DNA of 64,000 nucleotides from Shinisaurus crocodilurus. Lineage: Eukaryota; Chordata; Lepidosauria; Squamata; Shinisauridae. The position numbers and the translations under genes are program-made. Location: assembly GCA_021292165.1 (NCBI GenBank), contig CM037879.1, positions 162,246,886 to 162,310,885 of the forward strand, given 5' to 3'. Numbering within the stretch: position 1 is the first letter of the stretch; each line of letters opens with the position of its first letter. Positions 54,061-64,000 of the stretch are shown piece after piece. The notes below the pieces were generated by a model. That model made no database searches. It had not been told where the DNA came from and saw only the letters and a program-made list of their open reading frames with translations.

Positions 54061-55383
54061 GAGTGAGTGAAATAGCTGACTTCAGAAGAGAAGAGGTGAA
54101 GGTGTGTTTGGGAGGAGAAGCTGAATTAACTGGAACGGGAGTTTGCCACGAGAAGAGGGTATATTAGGTGATACCAGGAGGGGTGATCCTAACACGGAGC
54201 AACATCAACCCAATGTGATGCTGGGCGGTGGGGGTGTCTACAGAGTAACAGACGAAAGACCATTTTGAACCAAGGGATCTGGGTACCTTCTTAGTGCTAT
54301 AGCACCTCCACCTGTCCTCCACGCTCTGGTCCGTCGCTTGCGGGTCTTTGCTTCCCATATGCTTTGGTCATCACACTTTGTCTGCCTTGCCAAGCTCATG
54401 TCAAGTATCTTTCCGTTGAGCTGAGGTTAACAAAAGGCTTCTTGTGGTTTCCTAAAACGGGTTTTGTAGGATTTGGTGGATGTTTGAGGTGTGTGTGTGA
54501 GGGGGGGGGAGAGAGTAGTAAATAAGTGGGTGACTCCCCGGACATCAGGAGGTGCAGCCAGGGAGGACCAGCAAAAGAGAGCAGACTCAGAAGATGTTCA
54601 GAAGAGACATTTTTAAAATGTGCAAGAAATGAAAAGTGCAAGAACAGCAACAAAAGGGGAGAGGTGGCGGAAGCAACATTTCCCTGCTGTCAGGGGAAAA
54701 CTCGAGAGTCCCTGGTATAGAATATGGTGGAGGGTGTCTGTCTGTCCTCCTGAGCAGCATAACGAGCGAAAAAGTCCAGAGGGCTCTGTGGGATCAGGCG
54801 GCTGCAATCTTCTGCTTCTTTGGCAGCAGCACCGGCAGCCGCAAGCGATTAGGGATATTTAAATGGCATTTGCTGACAGCTGCATAAATCCAAGCGCGGT
54901 GAAGTAATTTAGTAACAAGAGCAAATTATAGTACACTGCACTTCCCTGCTTAAAATGTGATCGTCACCATTCAGCAGACAGAGCAGGCTTGCTTCTCAGT
55001 GACAACCTGGAGAAGGCTTTTATCGAAGCGGCCTCTGCTGCAACTGCAGCCCCAGCAGAGCAATGAACTTCTGTGGAAATCAGGGGAAAGAATAAGTGAT
55101 TGGAGATTGGCAGGGCCAGGGTGCTGTGGTGGACATTAACGTACATAGCTAATAGTTGTTTTGCAGAATTATTGTCATGAAGGAAATATGCACACGCAGA
55201 GGCCTCCTTTTTGCAGACATTTGCACTGTATGCGTGGACGCTTGAGGGAGGAGCAACTGGGCGCAGCTCTGTGTTGGTCTAATTACTTTTAATAATGCCT
55301 GAATACAACTAATATTTTCATAGAATTCAGAACTGGAAGGTATTATATGATAATTTAGCCCAACTCATGGCATAGATGAAGGA
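54061..55383 (+). other. FKBP1B intron 1, proximal part
   Basis: No exon or repeat is recognised; GC content falls gradually from the promoter. Short open frames here (for example 54526-54720) match nothing known. Confidence 0.45.
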
Positions 55384-55629
55384 GCCAGTGTGGTGTAGTG
55401 GTTAGAGTGTTGGACTGGGACTTGGGAGATTTGGGTTCTAGTCCCCTCTCGGCCATGAAACTCACTGGGTGACTTTGGGCCAGTCACTAACTCTCAGCCT
55501 AACCTACCTCACAGGGTTGTTGTGAGGATAAAATGGAGAGGAAGAGGACGATTGTGTAAGCCGCCTTGGGTTCCTTTCAGGAAAAAAGGTGGGGTATAAA
55601 TATAATAAATAAATATAAATAAATAAATC
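55384..55629 (+). mobile_element. Sauria-type SINE, nearly complete
   Basis: tRNA-like head (GTGGTGTAGTGGTTAGAGTG, GGGTTCTAGTCCC), body (GGTGACTTTGGGCCAGTCAC, CTCACAGGGTTGTTGTGAGG), and an AATATAATAAATAAAT tail. Confidence 0.95.
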
Positions 55630-55809
55630 ATGTGAAATCTCCAAAGCGTTGCTCCTTCTGAAATAATCACAGCATGTTCACTCATAGCTGTTCAGCTTTT
55701 GCTGGACTTAGAGCCCCCAACTCTTGAATGTAATTATTAGTGTATGGATAGGTTTCTGCAGATTTTGTTAGGAGAATAAGGATATCAGAGAAGATAAGGC
55801 TATCTACTA

Positions 55810-56032
55810 CTAGTCATGGTTGGTGGCTATATGCTACCTCCAGCTTCAGAGGCAACATGCCTCTGAATACCAGTCATTGGGAAACAATAGCAGGAGAGGA
55901 TTATTACTGTAATCACACCCTGGCTCTGGGCTTTCCAGGGGCACCTAGATGGCCACTGTGGGAAACAGGATGCTGGTCTAGATAGGCTTTTAAACTGATG
56001 CAGCAGGACTCTTCTTATGTTCTTATGGTAAC
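55810..56032 (+). mobile_element. LINE-derived 3' fragment ending in CTTATGTT repeats
   Basis: AGGCAACATGCCTCTGAATAC, GGGAAACAATAGCAGGAGAGG, GGGAAACAGGATGCTGGTC, AGCAGGACTCTTCTTATGTTC TTATGG. The motif order recurs in part at 53015-53130. The 8-mer tail suggests a CR1-group LINE, but the clade is uncertain. Confidence 0.5.
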
Positions 56033-56171
56033 CAACCAATGCTTGGCTTTCTCACTTCTTGCTCCAATGAAACAAAGTAAGTTTGTACTTCTGTGAAACC
56101 AGCAAGAGGGTTTTTACAGAGGAGGAGTGGCAGTCATCACGGCACTGATGCTACATCCCAGCACGAGACAT

Positions 56172-56526
56172 AGGACCCGTTCACACAATCAAACAGCCCA
56201 TCATGGCTTATTTAAGCCACGATGGGCTGTGGTGTGTGCCAGTGGCAATTTTGAATATTCAGTCTGCAACTGCAGCTTTTTGTGTCATCTGAAGCGGGCA
56301 AGGGTGGGTTGTGCGAGGGTTAAACAATCCTCGCAGAACGCATGACCTATTTTAGGGTTATGCTGCAAGGGTGGTTTGACCCTTGCAAAACCTACTCCCG
56401 CTGGGTTCAGATGACACAATAAGCTGCCTGCAGTTGTAGCTTGAATTTTCAGGGTGGCACCCACGGGAGCCGTAGCTCATCATGGCTTAAATAAGCCATG
56501 ATCTTGTGGCAATTGTGCAAACCCAG
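56172..56526. repeat. Palindromic MITE
   Basis: ACCCGTTCACACAATCAAAC and CATCATGGCTTATTTAAGCC on the left; CATCATGGCTTAAATAAGCC and GGCAATTGTGCAAACCCA on the right. The centre also pairs (GTGTCATCTGAAGCGGG with CCCGCTGGGTTCAGATGACAC). Confidence 0.85.
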
Positions 56527-57039
56527 TCATTGTCTGCTGCTCTGTGTTGCTGATTGCTTTGTAAGAAAATGTTACTCCTGTGGTAGAGTATACTGGAGGC
56601 TTGCCAGAGTTCAGCTTCTGGTCACCATTGATGACTTGGAAGCCATATTTGTGGACCCAATTTGTGTATGGCTGTCATTTTGTCCAAAACACTGTTGGTT
56701 TACATGTCCAGGCTCTTTCACGTCTGAGATAATGCATGTAAAGTACTTTGAACATCTTAAAATGATAGATACATCTAGGTAGTCTTCATCCTGACCTATT
56801 CCTTCTCAGTAGCCCGCTTCTTTTTTGGTTATTTTTGTTATCCCTGTAGGCCAAGTTCTGTTTGCTTATAGCTGTAGTTCTCAACTTGTGTCATCGGGAA
56901 GTCTGGGGTTCCTTGGAAGCTTATCCAGAGTTCCTCATTAAGAAGATCAATCATACTGGACAAGCTTTCTTCCCCCCCCCCTTTTTTAAATTGTTTTTTA
57001 AAATTGAATTTTTAACTGTGGAGAAAGTCAACCTAAAAC
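56527..57039 (+). other. FKBP1B intron 1
   Basis: No feature recognised. Confidence 0.4.
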
Positions 57040-57323
57040 CCCTTTCTGACACACACACACTCACCAAGGAGGGGGGAAGGAGACCCAGGGGGCAGAGACA
57101 GCCAGTCTCCACAGAGACCAACAGGGACAAACAACATCTGCATAGAATCACCCCAGGGGGGAAGGCAGGAAGCATCCCCAGGTTCGTCAATGCTCTCGTA
57201 TATCAGCCCCATCTACATAAGACTTGAATACCTTGGGAGAGCAGACATTTCGGCACCCATAAGAAAGGGCCATTCAACACCACAGGATGGGACCATTAAG
57301 CAGGTGGCTTCAAGGGGACCCCA

Positions 57324-57486
57324 CCCACCTGAGGAGGGTGGCAACCCACCTGATTGGCCGCCCACCTGAGGAGGGTGGCAACCCACCTGATTGGCCACCC
57401 ACCTGAGGGGGGTGGCAACCCACCTGATTGGCCGCCCACCTGAGGAGGGTGGCAACCCACCTGATTGGCCACCCACCTGATTGCAG
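57324..57486. repeat. 37-bp tandem repeat, four units plus a partial unit
   Basis: Units start CCCACCTGAGGAGGGTGGCA at 57324, 57361, 57398 and 57435; a partial unit begins at 57472. Units differ at one or two positions. Confidence 0.95.
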
Positions 57487-57635
57487 AGGGAGGGGCTACC
57501 TGAAACCCAAGGTATAAAACACCCTGCGCAAGGGAACTGAGTTGTTGGACCTGATCAGCAGTCTTGCCCCATGCTTGGGGTAAGGGAACGAAGGGATCGG
57601 CAACCCCGGGTAGCAGCACCCGGCGTGCTCCAGCT

Positions 57636-57862
57636 AGCTGAAATCACTGGCCGCTTGGGTTGACCGGACCCCCGGGAAACCAAGCTGAAATCACTGGCCG
57701 CTTGGGTTGACCGGACCCCCGGGCAACCAAGCTGAAATCACTCACTAGCCGCTTGGGTAGACCGGACCTCCGCCGGGAACCCAGCTAGCTGCTTGGGTAG
57801 ACCGGACCTCCGCCGGGAACCCAGCTAGCAGCATGCGGTTGACCGGGCCTCTGCTGGAGCCC
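57636..57862. repeat. Degenerate 40-53 bp tandem repeat
   Basis: Units begin AGCTGAAATCACTGGCCGC at 57636 and 57683 (47 bp each). Three diverged units start at 57730, 57783 and 57823, each containing GGTTGACCGG/GGTAGACCGG. Confidence 0.92.
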
Positions 57863-58165
57863 GAGCTGAACTAACTAGCTGAGAGCCCTGAAATCACGGT
57901 GTCCTTGAGATTTCTTGCTTGCTACTTTGTGCTGTACTGATAAGCTGTATTGCTGGCGTGTGTCTGGGTTTGTGACGGTCATTTTGTAAATAAACTTGTT
58001 TTATAAAAGATACTTTTGTGGCTATAAGTTATCCCTTTGTTCTAGGCTAAGGGTGATAGTCGCTGGGGGACCTCGGAGAAGGCCCGCCCCCAGGACTCGC
58101 TACCCCCTTAGTATTGAACCCGCGCAGAAGACCAGGTTGGCGGTCTTCCACTTTAACATATATAT

Positions 58166-58955
58166 AACAACCAAACAATAAACAAAATATCAAATCTATT
58201 ACATAGACTACTATAAACCAGAATAAAATAACCACCACCACCCCCAAATTAGAATTTCAAAAGAACAAATCCAGCTGGGCGCCGTTTCCAAAGTCTTTTT
58301 CATCCACAAAGTAGTCAATCCTGCAATAGGTAAGTATTTGAGGTGTGATGAACTGATGTTAGGTAAATTGTCCTTGTTCTATTGTAGTTTCTGCTTCAGT
58401 CATTCTGTTGTGTCTTATGTAAGTTTATTGCATCCACATGTGCTGGAAGGCTTGTTGAGGTATTTTTGTTGTAGATGTTCTGTATGAGAATTGGAAAAAA
58501 GGCCACCATTCTGCATCAAAAGAGTTTGTTTTCTTTTTTTCCTCCTGCAGTTCTCAATTTTTGAGTTACTGGACAAGCTTTCTGAGCAACAGCTTATCTA
58601 CATTTACCAATCTTCCATTGCAAAGTTCAGTTACAGGAGACTGCTGGGCAAGTCCCAGTCCAGGGCACATTATCAGTGTGCTGGGCTTAACACACCCCTA
58701 TTGTACAAAGAGAGTACCTCCTAGAATATGCCCCACCATCAGCTGCAGAAGATGCACAGACAGATTGATGTGGAAAGTGTTCCCTGAGCGGGAAGAAGTC
58801 TGAAAACCAGAGCCTGCATAGGGCCAGTATTAAGAGAATGGCACCAATTGTAATATTTTAATTGATGGTAATTGAAAATTGTTATCTGTTTCCCTGCCAC
58901 TCTGTGGGAGGATGGGGCTAGCAGAAGCTACAGCTGCGTGACACATCCACACTAT
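58166..58955 (+). other. FKBP1B intron 1
   Basis: No feature recognised; a short A/T-rich segment follows the LTR-like element. Confidence 0.4.
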
Positions 58956-58960
58956 TCATA

Positions 58961-59121
58961 AATCATAGAGTTGGAAGGGGCCTACAAGGCCATCTAGGCC
59001 AACCCCCTGCTCAGTGCAGGAAACTAGAGGAGGGGTCTCCCATCCAAGTAATAACCAGGCCTGACCCTGCTTAGCTTTCCACACTCAGACAAGCTCAGCC
59101 AGTGTGAGCTACAGGCCTATA
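58961..59121 (-). mobile_element. Composite SINE: 5S rRNA-derived head, CR1 3' tail (copy 2)
   Basis: The reverse complement has the same structure as 47651-47815: GTGTGGAAAGCTAAGCAGGG, TTGGATGGGAGACC, the identical junction CCTCCTCTAGTTTCCTGCA, and the CR1 end (GGGGCC..TTCCAACTCTATGATT). It differs from copy 1 at scattered positions, so the two are independent insertions of one family. Confidence 0.85.
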
Positions 59122-59349
59122 TTACACCATTTCAGCCTCTGTCCTTTTGTGACTTATCTCCGTATTCTTACATTGGACAGTATTTTTAGCAAGAAAACAC
59201 AAAATATTCCATTTTATTGTTTACTTACATAGCTTTAGATACGAATCTAGGTCTGTTCTGCTTTGTCCCTTTTTAAAAATATCTTCTTTTCAAAAACAGA
59301 TGTTGAATAGCATTTTTAAAAAATATCATTTTTTAATTATTTTTCACAG

Positions 59350-59397
59350 GAAGGACATTCCCAAAGAAAGGCCAGACATGTGTGGTCCATTATACAG
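59350..59397 (+). CDS. FKBP1B: FKBP1B, coding exon 2
   Basis: 48 bp after acceptor TTTTCACAG. With the G carried over from exon 1 it reads GRTFPKKGQTCVVHYT plus one base, then donor GTAAAG. This is the invariant FKBP12/12.6 segment before MLQNGKKFD, which should open exon 3 and is not seen before the right edge. Length and phase match the vertebrate gene. The intron from exon 1 is 5.4 kb. Confidence 0.95.
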
Positions 59398-60431
59398 GTA
59401 AAGTCTCCTATAAATAGACTGCTTTGTGCTTGCAGCGTGTTGTTTTACATTTTCAGGCAAACAACGTACATCTGTCTGTATTGGTTGGTTGGTGACATCC
59501 TAAATATCCAATAATAACATTTGGATAAGCAGGAATGGTATTTATTGACATGATTTTGGGTAATTGAAGTTCAGGTTATTGTAGGGTATGTGAAGTTCCC
59601 TGGCCCTTCCAACCTATGCCCCCATAGGAAAGATCTTGAATAGAGCTGGATTACAAGGAGGTTGTAGTCTGGCCATTCATGGTGTTGTAGCTGTACAAAG
59701 GAAAACAGAAGCTTGGTTTCTTCAGTACAGCACAAATGGTTCCAATGCTACCTTGCTGCTTTCCCCCTATCCTCTACTGTTCAGCCCTTACTGAACACCT
59801 AAGATGGGGTGTCATTGATGGGGAGAGGCAACAAAGTATGTATCTCAGTGTCCTAGTGTAGGCGTCTTCAACTTGTCAAGAGCTGAGACACATCTGTGTT
59901 GTATTTTGTATGTCTTAATTCTATTGTAAGTTGCCTTGACTCCTTTTTTGTATGTGTGTGGAGAAAAGTATCTAAGAAAATTGAATGATGACGACAATGA
60001 CAATGACGGTGGTGGTGGTCTGGAACCCCAACCTAACATAAGAAACATGTTAGTGTGTTTTAAGATCCTTGCACTGCTGCTGGCCTTTACGTTGTTGTTG
60101 TTGTTGTTGTTGTTGTTTACTGTAGTTTTATTCTGTTTTAAATTTTTTGATGTTTTTATATTATGTTGTATCAAGCTACTGTATTTTATGGTTTTAAGTC
60201 TAGTTTTGTGAAGTACCCCAAAGAGCTTTGGCTATTGAGCAGTATAGAAATGTAATAAACAAACAAACAAACCTGCAACCTGAGACCCACTTCCAAGAGC
60301 CCATGCACTAGGGGGGCAGAGCCCAGCATTAAAGGAGTAGAGCCGGTACTCCTGGGTACATTGCTGCCGATGCACTTGTGGACAGAGAGGGTTAGGGTTA
60401 GGAAAAACTATGTTAGTTGATAGGGAAATGT
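59398..60431 (+). other. FKBP1B intron 2, proximal part
   Basis: A (GTT)n microsatellite lies at 60088-60117 and an L2-like LINE tail (AGAGCTTTGGCTATTGAGC, AAACAAACAAAC) at about 60120-60270. No exon recognised. Confidence 0.5.
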
Positions 60432-60652
60432 ACAGTCATGTGAAAAAGAAAGTACACCCTTCTCGAGTTCCATGGTTCCACGTATCAGGACAGAAGAAAA
60501 ATCATCAGGCCTGTAGCAGGTCTCAAAATTAGGTAAAGACAACCTCAGATGAACAACAACACATGACAGAGTACACCGAGGCATTATTTATTGTACAGAA
60601 ATACAGCCAAAATGGAGAAGCCATGTGGGAAAAACTAAGTACATCTTATGAT

Positions 60653-61102
60653 TCAATAGCTGGTCGAACCACCTTTAGCAGCAATGACTTGAAGTAATCG
60701 TTTTTGGTATGACATGATCAGTCTCTCACATCGTTGTGGAGGAATTTTGGCCCACTCTTCTTTACAACATTGCTTCAGTTCATTGCTGTTTGCGGGCATT
60801 TGTTTATGCACAGCTCTCTTAAGGTCCCGCCACAGCATTTCAATCGGGTTGAGGTCTGGACTTTGACTGGGCCATTGCAGCACCTTGATTATTTTCTTTG
60901 TCAGCCATTCTGTTGTAGATTTGCTGGTGTGCTTGGGATCATTGTCCTGTTGCATGACCCAATTTCGGCCAAGTTTTAGCTGCTGGACAGATGGCCTCAC
61001 ATTCGACTCTAGAATACCTTGGTATACAGAGGAGGTCATGGTTGACTCAATGACTGCAAGGTGCCCAGGTCCTCTGGCTGCAAAACAAACCCAAATCATC
61101 AC
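60653..61102 (-). pseudogene. Tc1 transposase, C-terminal catalytic part
   Basis: Contains MMIWVCFAARGPG, then the second catalytic Asp in MQQDNDPKHTSKSTTEW, and SPDLNPIEMLWRDLK with the Glu of the DD34E triad. Just upstream (61187-61103) the reading frame has in-frame stops, and the segment with the first catalytic Asp is missing at the SINE insertion point. It cannot be functional. Confidence 0.92.
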
Positions 61103-61187
61103 CCCTCCACCACCGTGCTTGACAGTTGGTCAGAGATGTTTGTGCTGATATGCTGTGTTTGGTTTTCACCAAATGTGGCGCTGTGCA

Positions 61188-61374
61188 TTATTTATTTTAT
61201 TATATTTATACCCCGCCTTTTTTCCTTCAAGGAACCCAAGGCGGCTTACATAAGCCTCCTCCTCTCCATTTTATCCTCACAACAACCCTGTGAGGTAGGT
61301 TAGGCTGAGAGTCAGTGACTGGCCCAAAGTCACCCAGTGAGTTTCATGGCCGAGCGGGGACTAGAACCCAGATC
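61188..61374 (-). mobile_element. Sauria-type SINE inserted in the Tc1 transposase, head truncated
   Basis: In reverse orientation: ATTATTTATTTTATTATATT tail, ATACCCCGCCTTTTTTCC, ATTTTATCCTCACAACAACC, and the end of the tRNA-like part (GCGGGGACTAGAACCCAGATC). It replaces about 60 bp of transposase. Confidence 0.93.
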
Positions 61375-61806
61375 GTCTTGTGCTTTGTTCAGATGCAACT
61401 TTGCAAACCCAAGCCATGCTGCCATGTTCTTTTTAGAGAGAAGAGGCTTTCTCCTGGCAACCCTTCCATACAAACCATACTTGTTCTGTCTTTTTCTAAT
61501 TGTACTGTCATGAACTTTAACGTTGCATCTGCTGACTGCAGCCTGTAGCACCTGAGATGTAACACTTGGATGTTTTGCAATTTCTCTGAGCATTGCATGG
61601 TCTGCCCTTGGGGTGAATTTTCTGGGACGTCCACTCCTGGGAAGACTGGCAACTGTCTTGAATGTTTTCCACTTATGAATAATCTTCCTCACTGTAGAAT
61701 GATGGACTTTAAATTGTTTGGAAATGGCCTTACAACCCTTCCCGGATTGATGGGTAGCAACAATTGCTTCCCTAAGATAATTGCTGATGTCTTCTCTCCT
61801 TGGCAT
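61375..61806 (-). pseudogene. Tc1 transposase, N-terminal DNA-binding part
   Basis: Starts MPRREDISNYLREAIV (ATG at 61804-61806). It has the paired-type helix-turn-helix (SKQFKVHHSTVRKIIHKWK), the GRPRK motif linking the two HTH units, and a second HTH (HDSTIRKRQNKYGLYGRVAR). It runs open to HLNKAQDD and then enters the SINE. Confidence 0.92.
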
Positions 61807-61870
61807 TGTGGTAACAAACACCTGACTGCTGGAGACCAGCAAACTCCTGAAACTTCAGCATTTATAGAGG

Positions 61871-62197
61871 TGGTCACAAGTGTGCTCTCCCAACATTCAA
61901 GGCAGTTGCTTCAAAAACTACTAAATTTTCCTGCTGGCCCGGTGTGCGATTTCCAGAAAAATCTATCAGTTCTGTATAACTTGGAAGGGTTTCTGGCCTT
62001 AAGGATGAGATTGTTCAGGCAGCAAAGAGTTACAAGGCATAATATACTTTGTACTGAGCAAACTGGGGGAGAACGTTACAACACTAGATCGTGGGACAGT
62101 GATTGTACCAGTCATATTTGGTCCTGGTGTCTTTATCCTTGTGGCGCTTTGTTGCATATTATTACACAGCTAGTGTGAAACTGTGATGGAGTTACAG
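61871..62197. other. Non-coding DNA beyond the Tc1 remnant
   Basis: May include unrecognised Tc1 5' sequence; no terminal repeat was seen. Confidence 0.4.
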
Positions 62198-62277
62198 CAG
62201 CATTCCCCAACCTGGCTGAGGGGTCCTGTGAGTTGTAGTCCAATACCTCTGGAGGGCACCAGGTTGGGAGAAGGCTG
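62198..62277. repeat. Short hAT-type MITE, 80 bp
   Basis: CAGCATTCCCCAACCTGG at the left is inverted at the right (CCAGGTTGGGAGAAGGCTG). Flanks AGTTACAG and AATTACAG match at 7 of 8 positions. Same family as 34335-34467. Confidence 0.8.
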
Positions 62278-62531
62278 AATTACAGGGTCCAAAGGTCATA
62301 GGTGGCAGCAGAGCGGGAAGTAGGGAAGGAGTAAGTACTTCCCTAGACAGTAGCTCACCTCCTATCCCTGTTGCTGGACCTCTGTGGTTACTTGAAGGAA
62401 GGACTCACTTTTCACATGCTCTCTTCCAACCCTGAAATGCACTTTCCCCCTTCTGTGACACCTCCCCACTGGGGCCGCCGCTTCCAAAGGTTGATTGGAT
62501 TTTTTTGTGCTACTGAGGAAACTGTCTAAAT

Positions 62532-63215
62532 CAAACTTTTTAAACAGGGGGCCAGTTCATTGTCCCTCAGACTGTTGGGGGGCCGGACTATAGTTTGAAA
62601 AAAATATGAACGAATGAATGGATCAAGTAAAAAAAAAAGGACCCAAACACACATACAGAGGCAGAAATCAAATTCACTAGGCAGTTTGGAAGTATATGCA
62701 ACTTTAATCTTTTTAAGCCATAAAACACTACCTAACATCTCAAAGTTAGATGAACTCCCAAATATCACAGCAGGATTAAGGCTACAATCCGATGCCCACC
62801 TACCTGGGAGTAAGCCCCATTGAACTCAATAGGACTTACTTCTGAGTAGACAAGTATAGGATTGCACTAAAGTGGACAACACAATGCAGTTATACCGAAA
62901 GATGCCCTCTGCGCCTCTCCTCTCCACGGCGCGTCTGGGCTGAGGTGGTTGCAGGCAGGCGTGCCAAGGAGGTGCGCCGCGAAGACAGGAGAGGGAGGGG
63001 AAGCAGCGGGGGCTCTCGCCCTGGCCACCACCAGCTGCTTGAGCAGCATGCAGGGGTCTCTCTCAGAGTGGCGGAGCAAGACCCCGAACAAGCAGCAGCA
63101 ACTTTTGCCCGAGGCAATTCTTTTCTCCTCTAGAGTAGGCTAGATGGCCGCCGGGCCGGATAAAAGGACCTGCTGGGCCGGGTGTGTCCCGCGGGCCGTA
63201 ATTTGAAGACCCCTG
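62532..63215. repeat. hAT-type element with exact 8-bp target duplication and a P90 copy inside
   Basis: Flanked by identical GTCTAAAT at 62524-62531 and 63216-63223. The right end (CGTAATTTGAAGACCCCTG) and left end (CAAACTTTTTAAACAGGGGG) are imperfectly inverted. The right 330 bp are CpG-rich. A P90 repeat interrupts it at 62780-62870. No transposase. Confidence 0.82.
62780..62870. repeat. P90 palindromic repeat, best copy
   Basis: AAGGCTACAATCCGATGCCC, ACCTGGGAGTAAGCCCCATTG, then AATAGGACTTACTTCTGAGT, AAGTATAGGATTGCACT. Nearly symmetric about GAACTCAATAGG. Confidence 0.9.
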
Positions 63216-63223
63216 GTCTAAAT

Positions 63224-64000
63224 CAACTTGCATTTCTTCCACTGATCAATGGATCCTGTGATGAATAGTTCCACTCTGTTCCTGGTAGATCAAGCTTGGT
63301 CCATGCAGAAAGTATTCTTTCTCATTCAGGAACAAAATGCAGTGCCTGACTAGGAATTTAATTTAAAAAATGTATGTCTCCTCTCAGCTGTCTAGGTGAC
63401 ATCTGTAATAGTGTAGTGAAAATCGCAGCAGGAAGAAACATTACTGAAAATTACACCACCACCGGCACTATAATTGTGCCTTGATAAAGGCAAGCCAGCC
63501 AAATCCTGTCTAGCTGTAAGGAACTTGCTTTTTTTAAAAAAATTATTTTTTAATGAAGTAAGATTTTGAGGCATCTTGTAACCCGAGGTGGGATATTTCT
63601 TGGTATGGTGGACTTGGAGCCTTGCAGTTCATTTTTTACTAACTCATCCATCTCTTTAAATTGCCATGTCTTGAAAGATGGAAGACTTCTATTTCTGCAA
63701 GGATTTTAGTGGTAGTTGATCACCTATGAAAGTACATTATGAAGTGTTCTCTGTTTTCTTCAGTGAGTCGTGACAGCAAAAAGCAGTTTGCTTGCTCAGC
63801 GTAAAGCATGCTCTTGTGGGACTCCACAGAAGCAATTTGTTGACATGAAAAGACTCAGTAAAAGTCAGTAAAAAATTCCCATTTTGCTTGTTTAGCATTC
63901 ATTGGTTACTTTGGGGGAATTTTTAAATGGAGACTTAAGAGAAATATCATGAATAGATAATAGGGCTGAAAAATAAGCTCTGTTGCTGGTCATTATACCA
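63224..64000 (+). other. FKBP1B intron 2, to the right edge
   Basis: No exon 3 of FKBP1B is seen; no other feature recognised. Confidence 0.45.

Larger units (their letters stand above)
57040..58165 (+). mobile_element. Probable solo LTR with two tandem-repeat arrays
   Basis: In plus orientation: a 37-bp tandem array at 57324-57471, a TATA box (TATAAAAC) at 57512, a second tandem array at 57636-57862, then a polyadenylation signal in TAAATAAAC near 57986 followed by T-rich sequence. The right end is a candidate ..TTTAACA near 58160. This order (enhancer repeats, TATA, leader, polyA signal) is what an LTR looks like. No ORF and no clear primer site follow, so it would be a solo LTR. The left border is uncertain. 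Confidence 0.6.
60432..61870 (-). mobile_element. Tc1-type DNA transposon, decayed and interrupted by a SINE
   Basis: One terminus is visible at the left: TACAGTCATGTGAAAAAG with AAAGTACACCC, a common Tc1 end. The opposite terminal repeat was not found. The transposase is read on the minus strand in two parts, 61842-61375 (DNA-binding part) and 61187-60653 (catalytic part), separated by a Sauria SINE. Confidence 0.9.

Noticed and set aside
57324..57486. CRISPR-like array
   Set aside because: Contiguous 37-bp tandem units without spacers in a vertebrate genome; a minisatellite inside an LTR-like element.
57213..57619. Repetitive minus-strand ORFs with GGLPPSSGG-like repeats
   Set aside because: Translation of the 37-bp tandem array; 37 is not a multiple of 3 and the openness is a by-product of composition.
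59398..64000. FKBP1B exon 3 (expected to start near MLQNGKKFD)
   Set aside because: Looked for on the plus strand but not found; presumably beyond the right edge.

Overview
The window reads as nuclear genomic DNA of a squamate reptile (a lizard or relative). The evidence is several tRNA-derived Sauria-type SINEs, CR1 and L2 LINEs, an intact DIRS retrotransposon, gammaretrovirus-like ERV remains, and many short palindromic DNA transposons, around two vertebrate genes whose order matches human 2p23. No prokaryotic features are present.

Genes. WDCP (human C2orf44, WD repeat and coiled-coil containing protein) lies on the minus strand. Three coding exons can be read with matching splice sites and phases: 43617/43563-41653, 21691-21571 and 13998-13832, about 732-750 codons over 30 kb. 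FKBP1B (calstabin-2, FKBP12.6) lies head to head with it on the plus strand: exon 1 at 53879-53915 in a CpG-rich segment, exon 2 at 59350-59397, remaining exons beyond the right edge. The GC-rich block at about 53.4-54.0 kb probably serves both genes. A second CpG-rich block (5.2-6.5 kb) lies beyond the WDCP 3' end and has no gene I can assign.

Layout. 1-3.9 kb: decayed minus-strand endogenous retrovirus with one LTR and a tRNA-Asn-type primer binding site. 4-13.8 kb: CpG-rich block, SINEs, an L2 fragment and several TIR elements. 13.8-43.6 kb: the WDCP transcription unit. Its large intron carries a complete, apparently intact DIRS element (23860-29866, antisense to WDCP) and a decayed second DIRS copy (33305-37197). 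43.6-53.4 kb: between the WDCP coding exon and the shared promoter, with a CR1 LINE nested in a MITE, 5S-derived and tRNA-derived SINEs, and hAT and mariner-type MITEs. 53.4-64 kb: FKBP1B exons 1-2 and introns, with a tandem-repeat-bearing LTR-like element, a second 5S/CR1 SINE, a Tc1 transposon broken by a SINE, and a hAT element with exact target duplication.

The most interesting items are: the DIRS copy, with three open reading frames, inverted termini, an internal complementary region joining both termini, and an SR-protein-like Gag; a composite SINE with a 5S rRNA-derived head and a CR1 3' tail, in two copies; a palindromic repeat of about 90 bp present ten or more times; and an LTR-like element with two different tandem arrays. 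All calls are from reading the sequence and recalled family knowledge; no database search was run.
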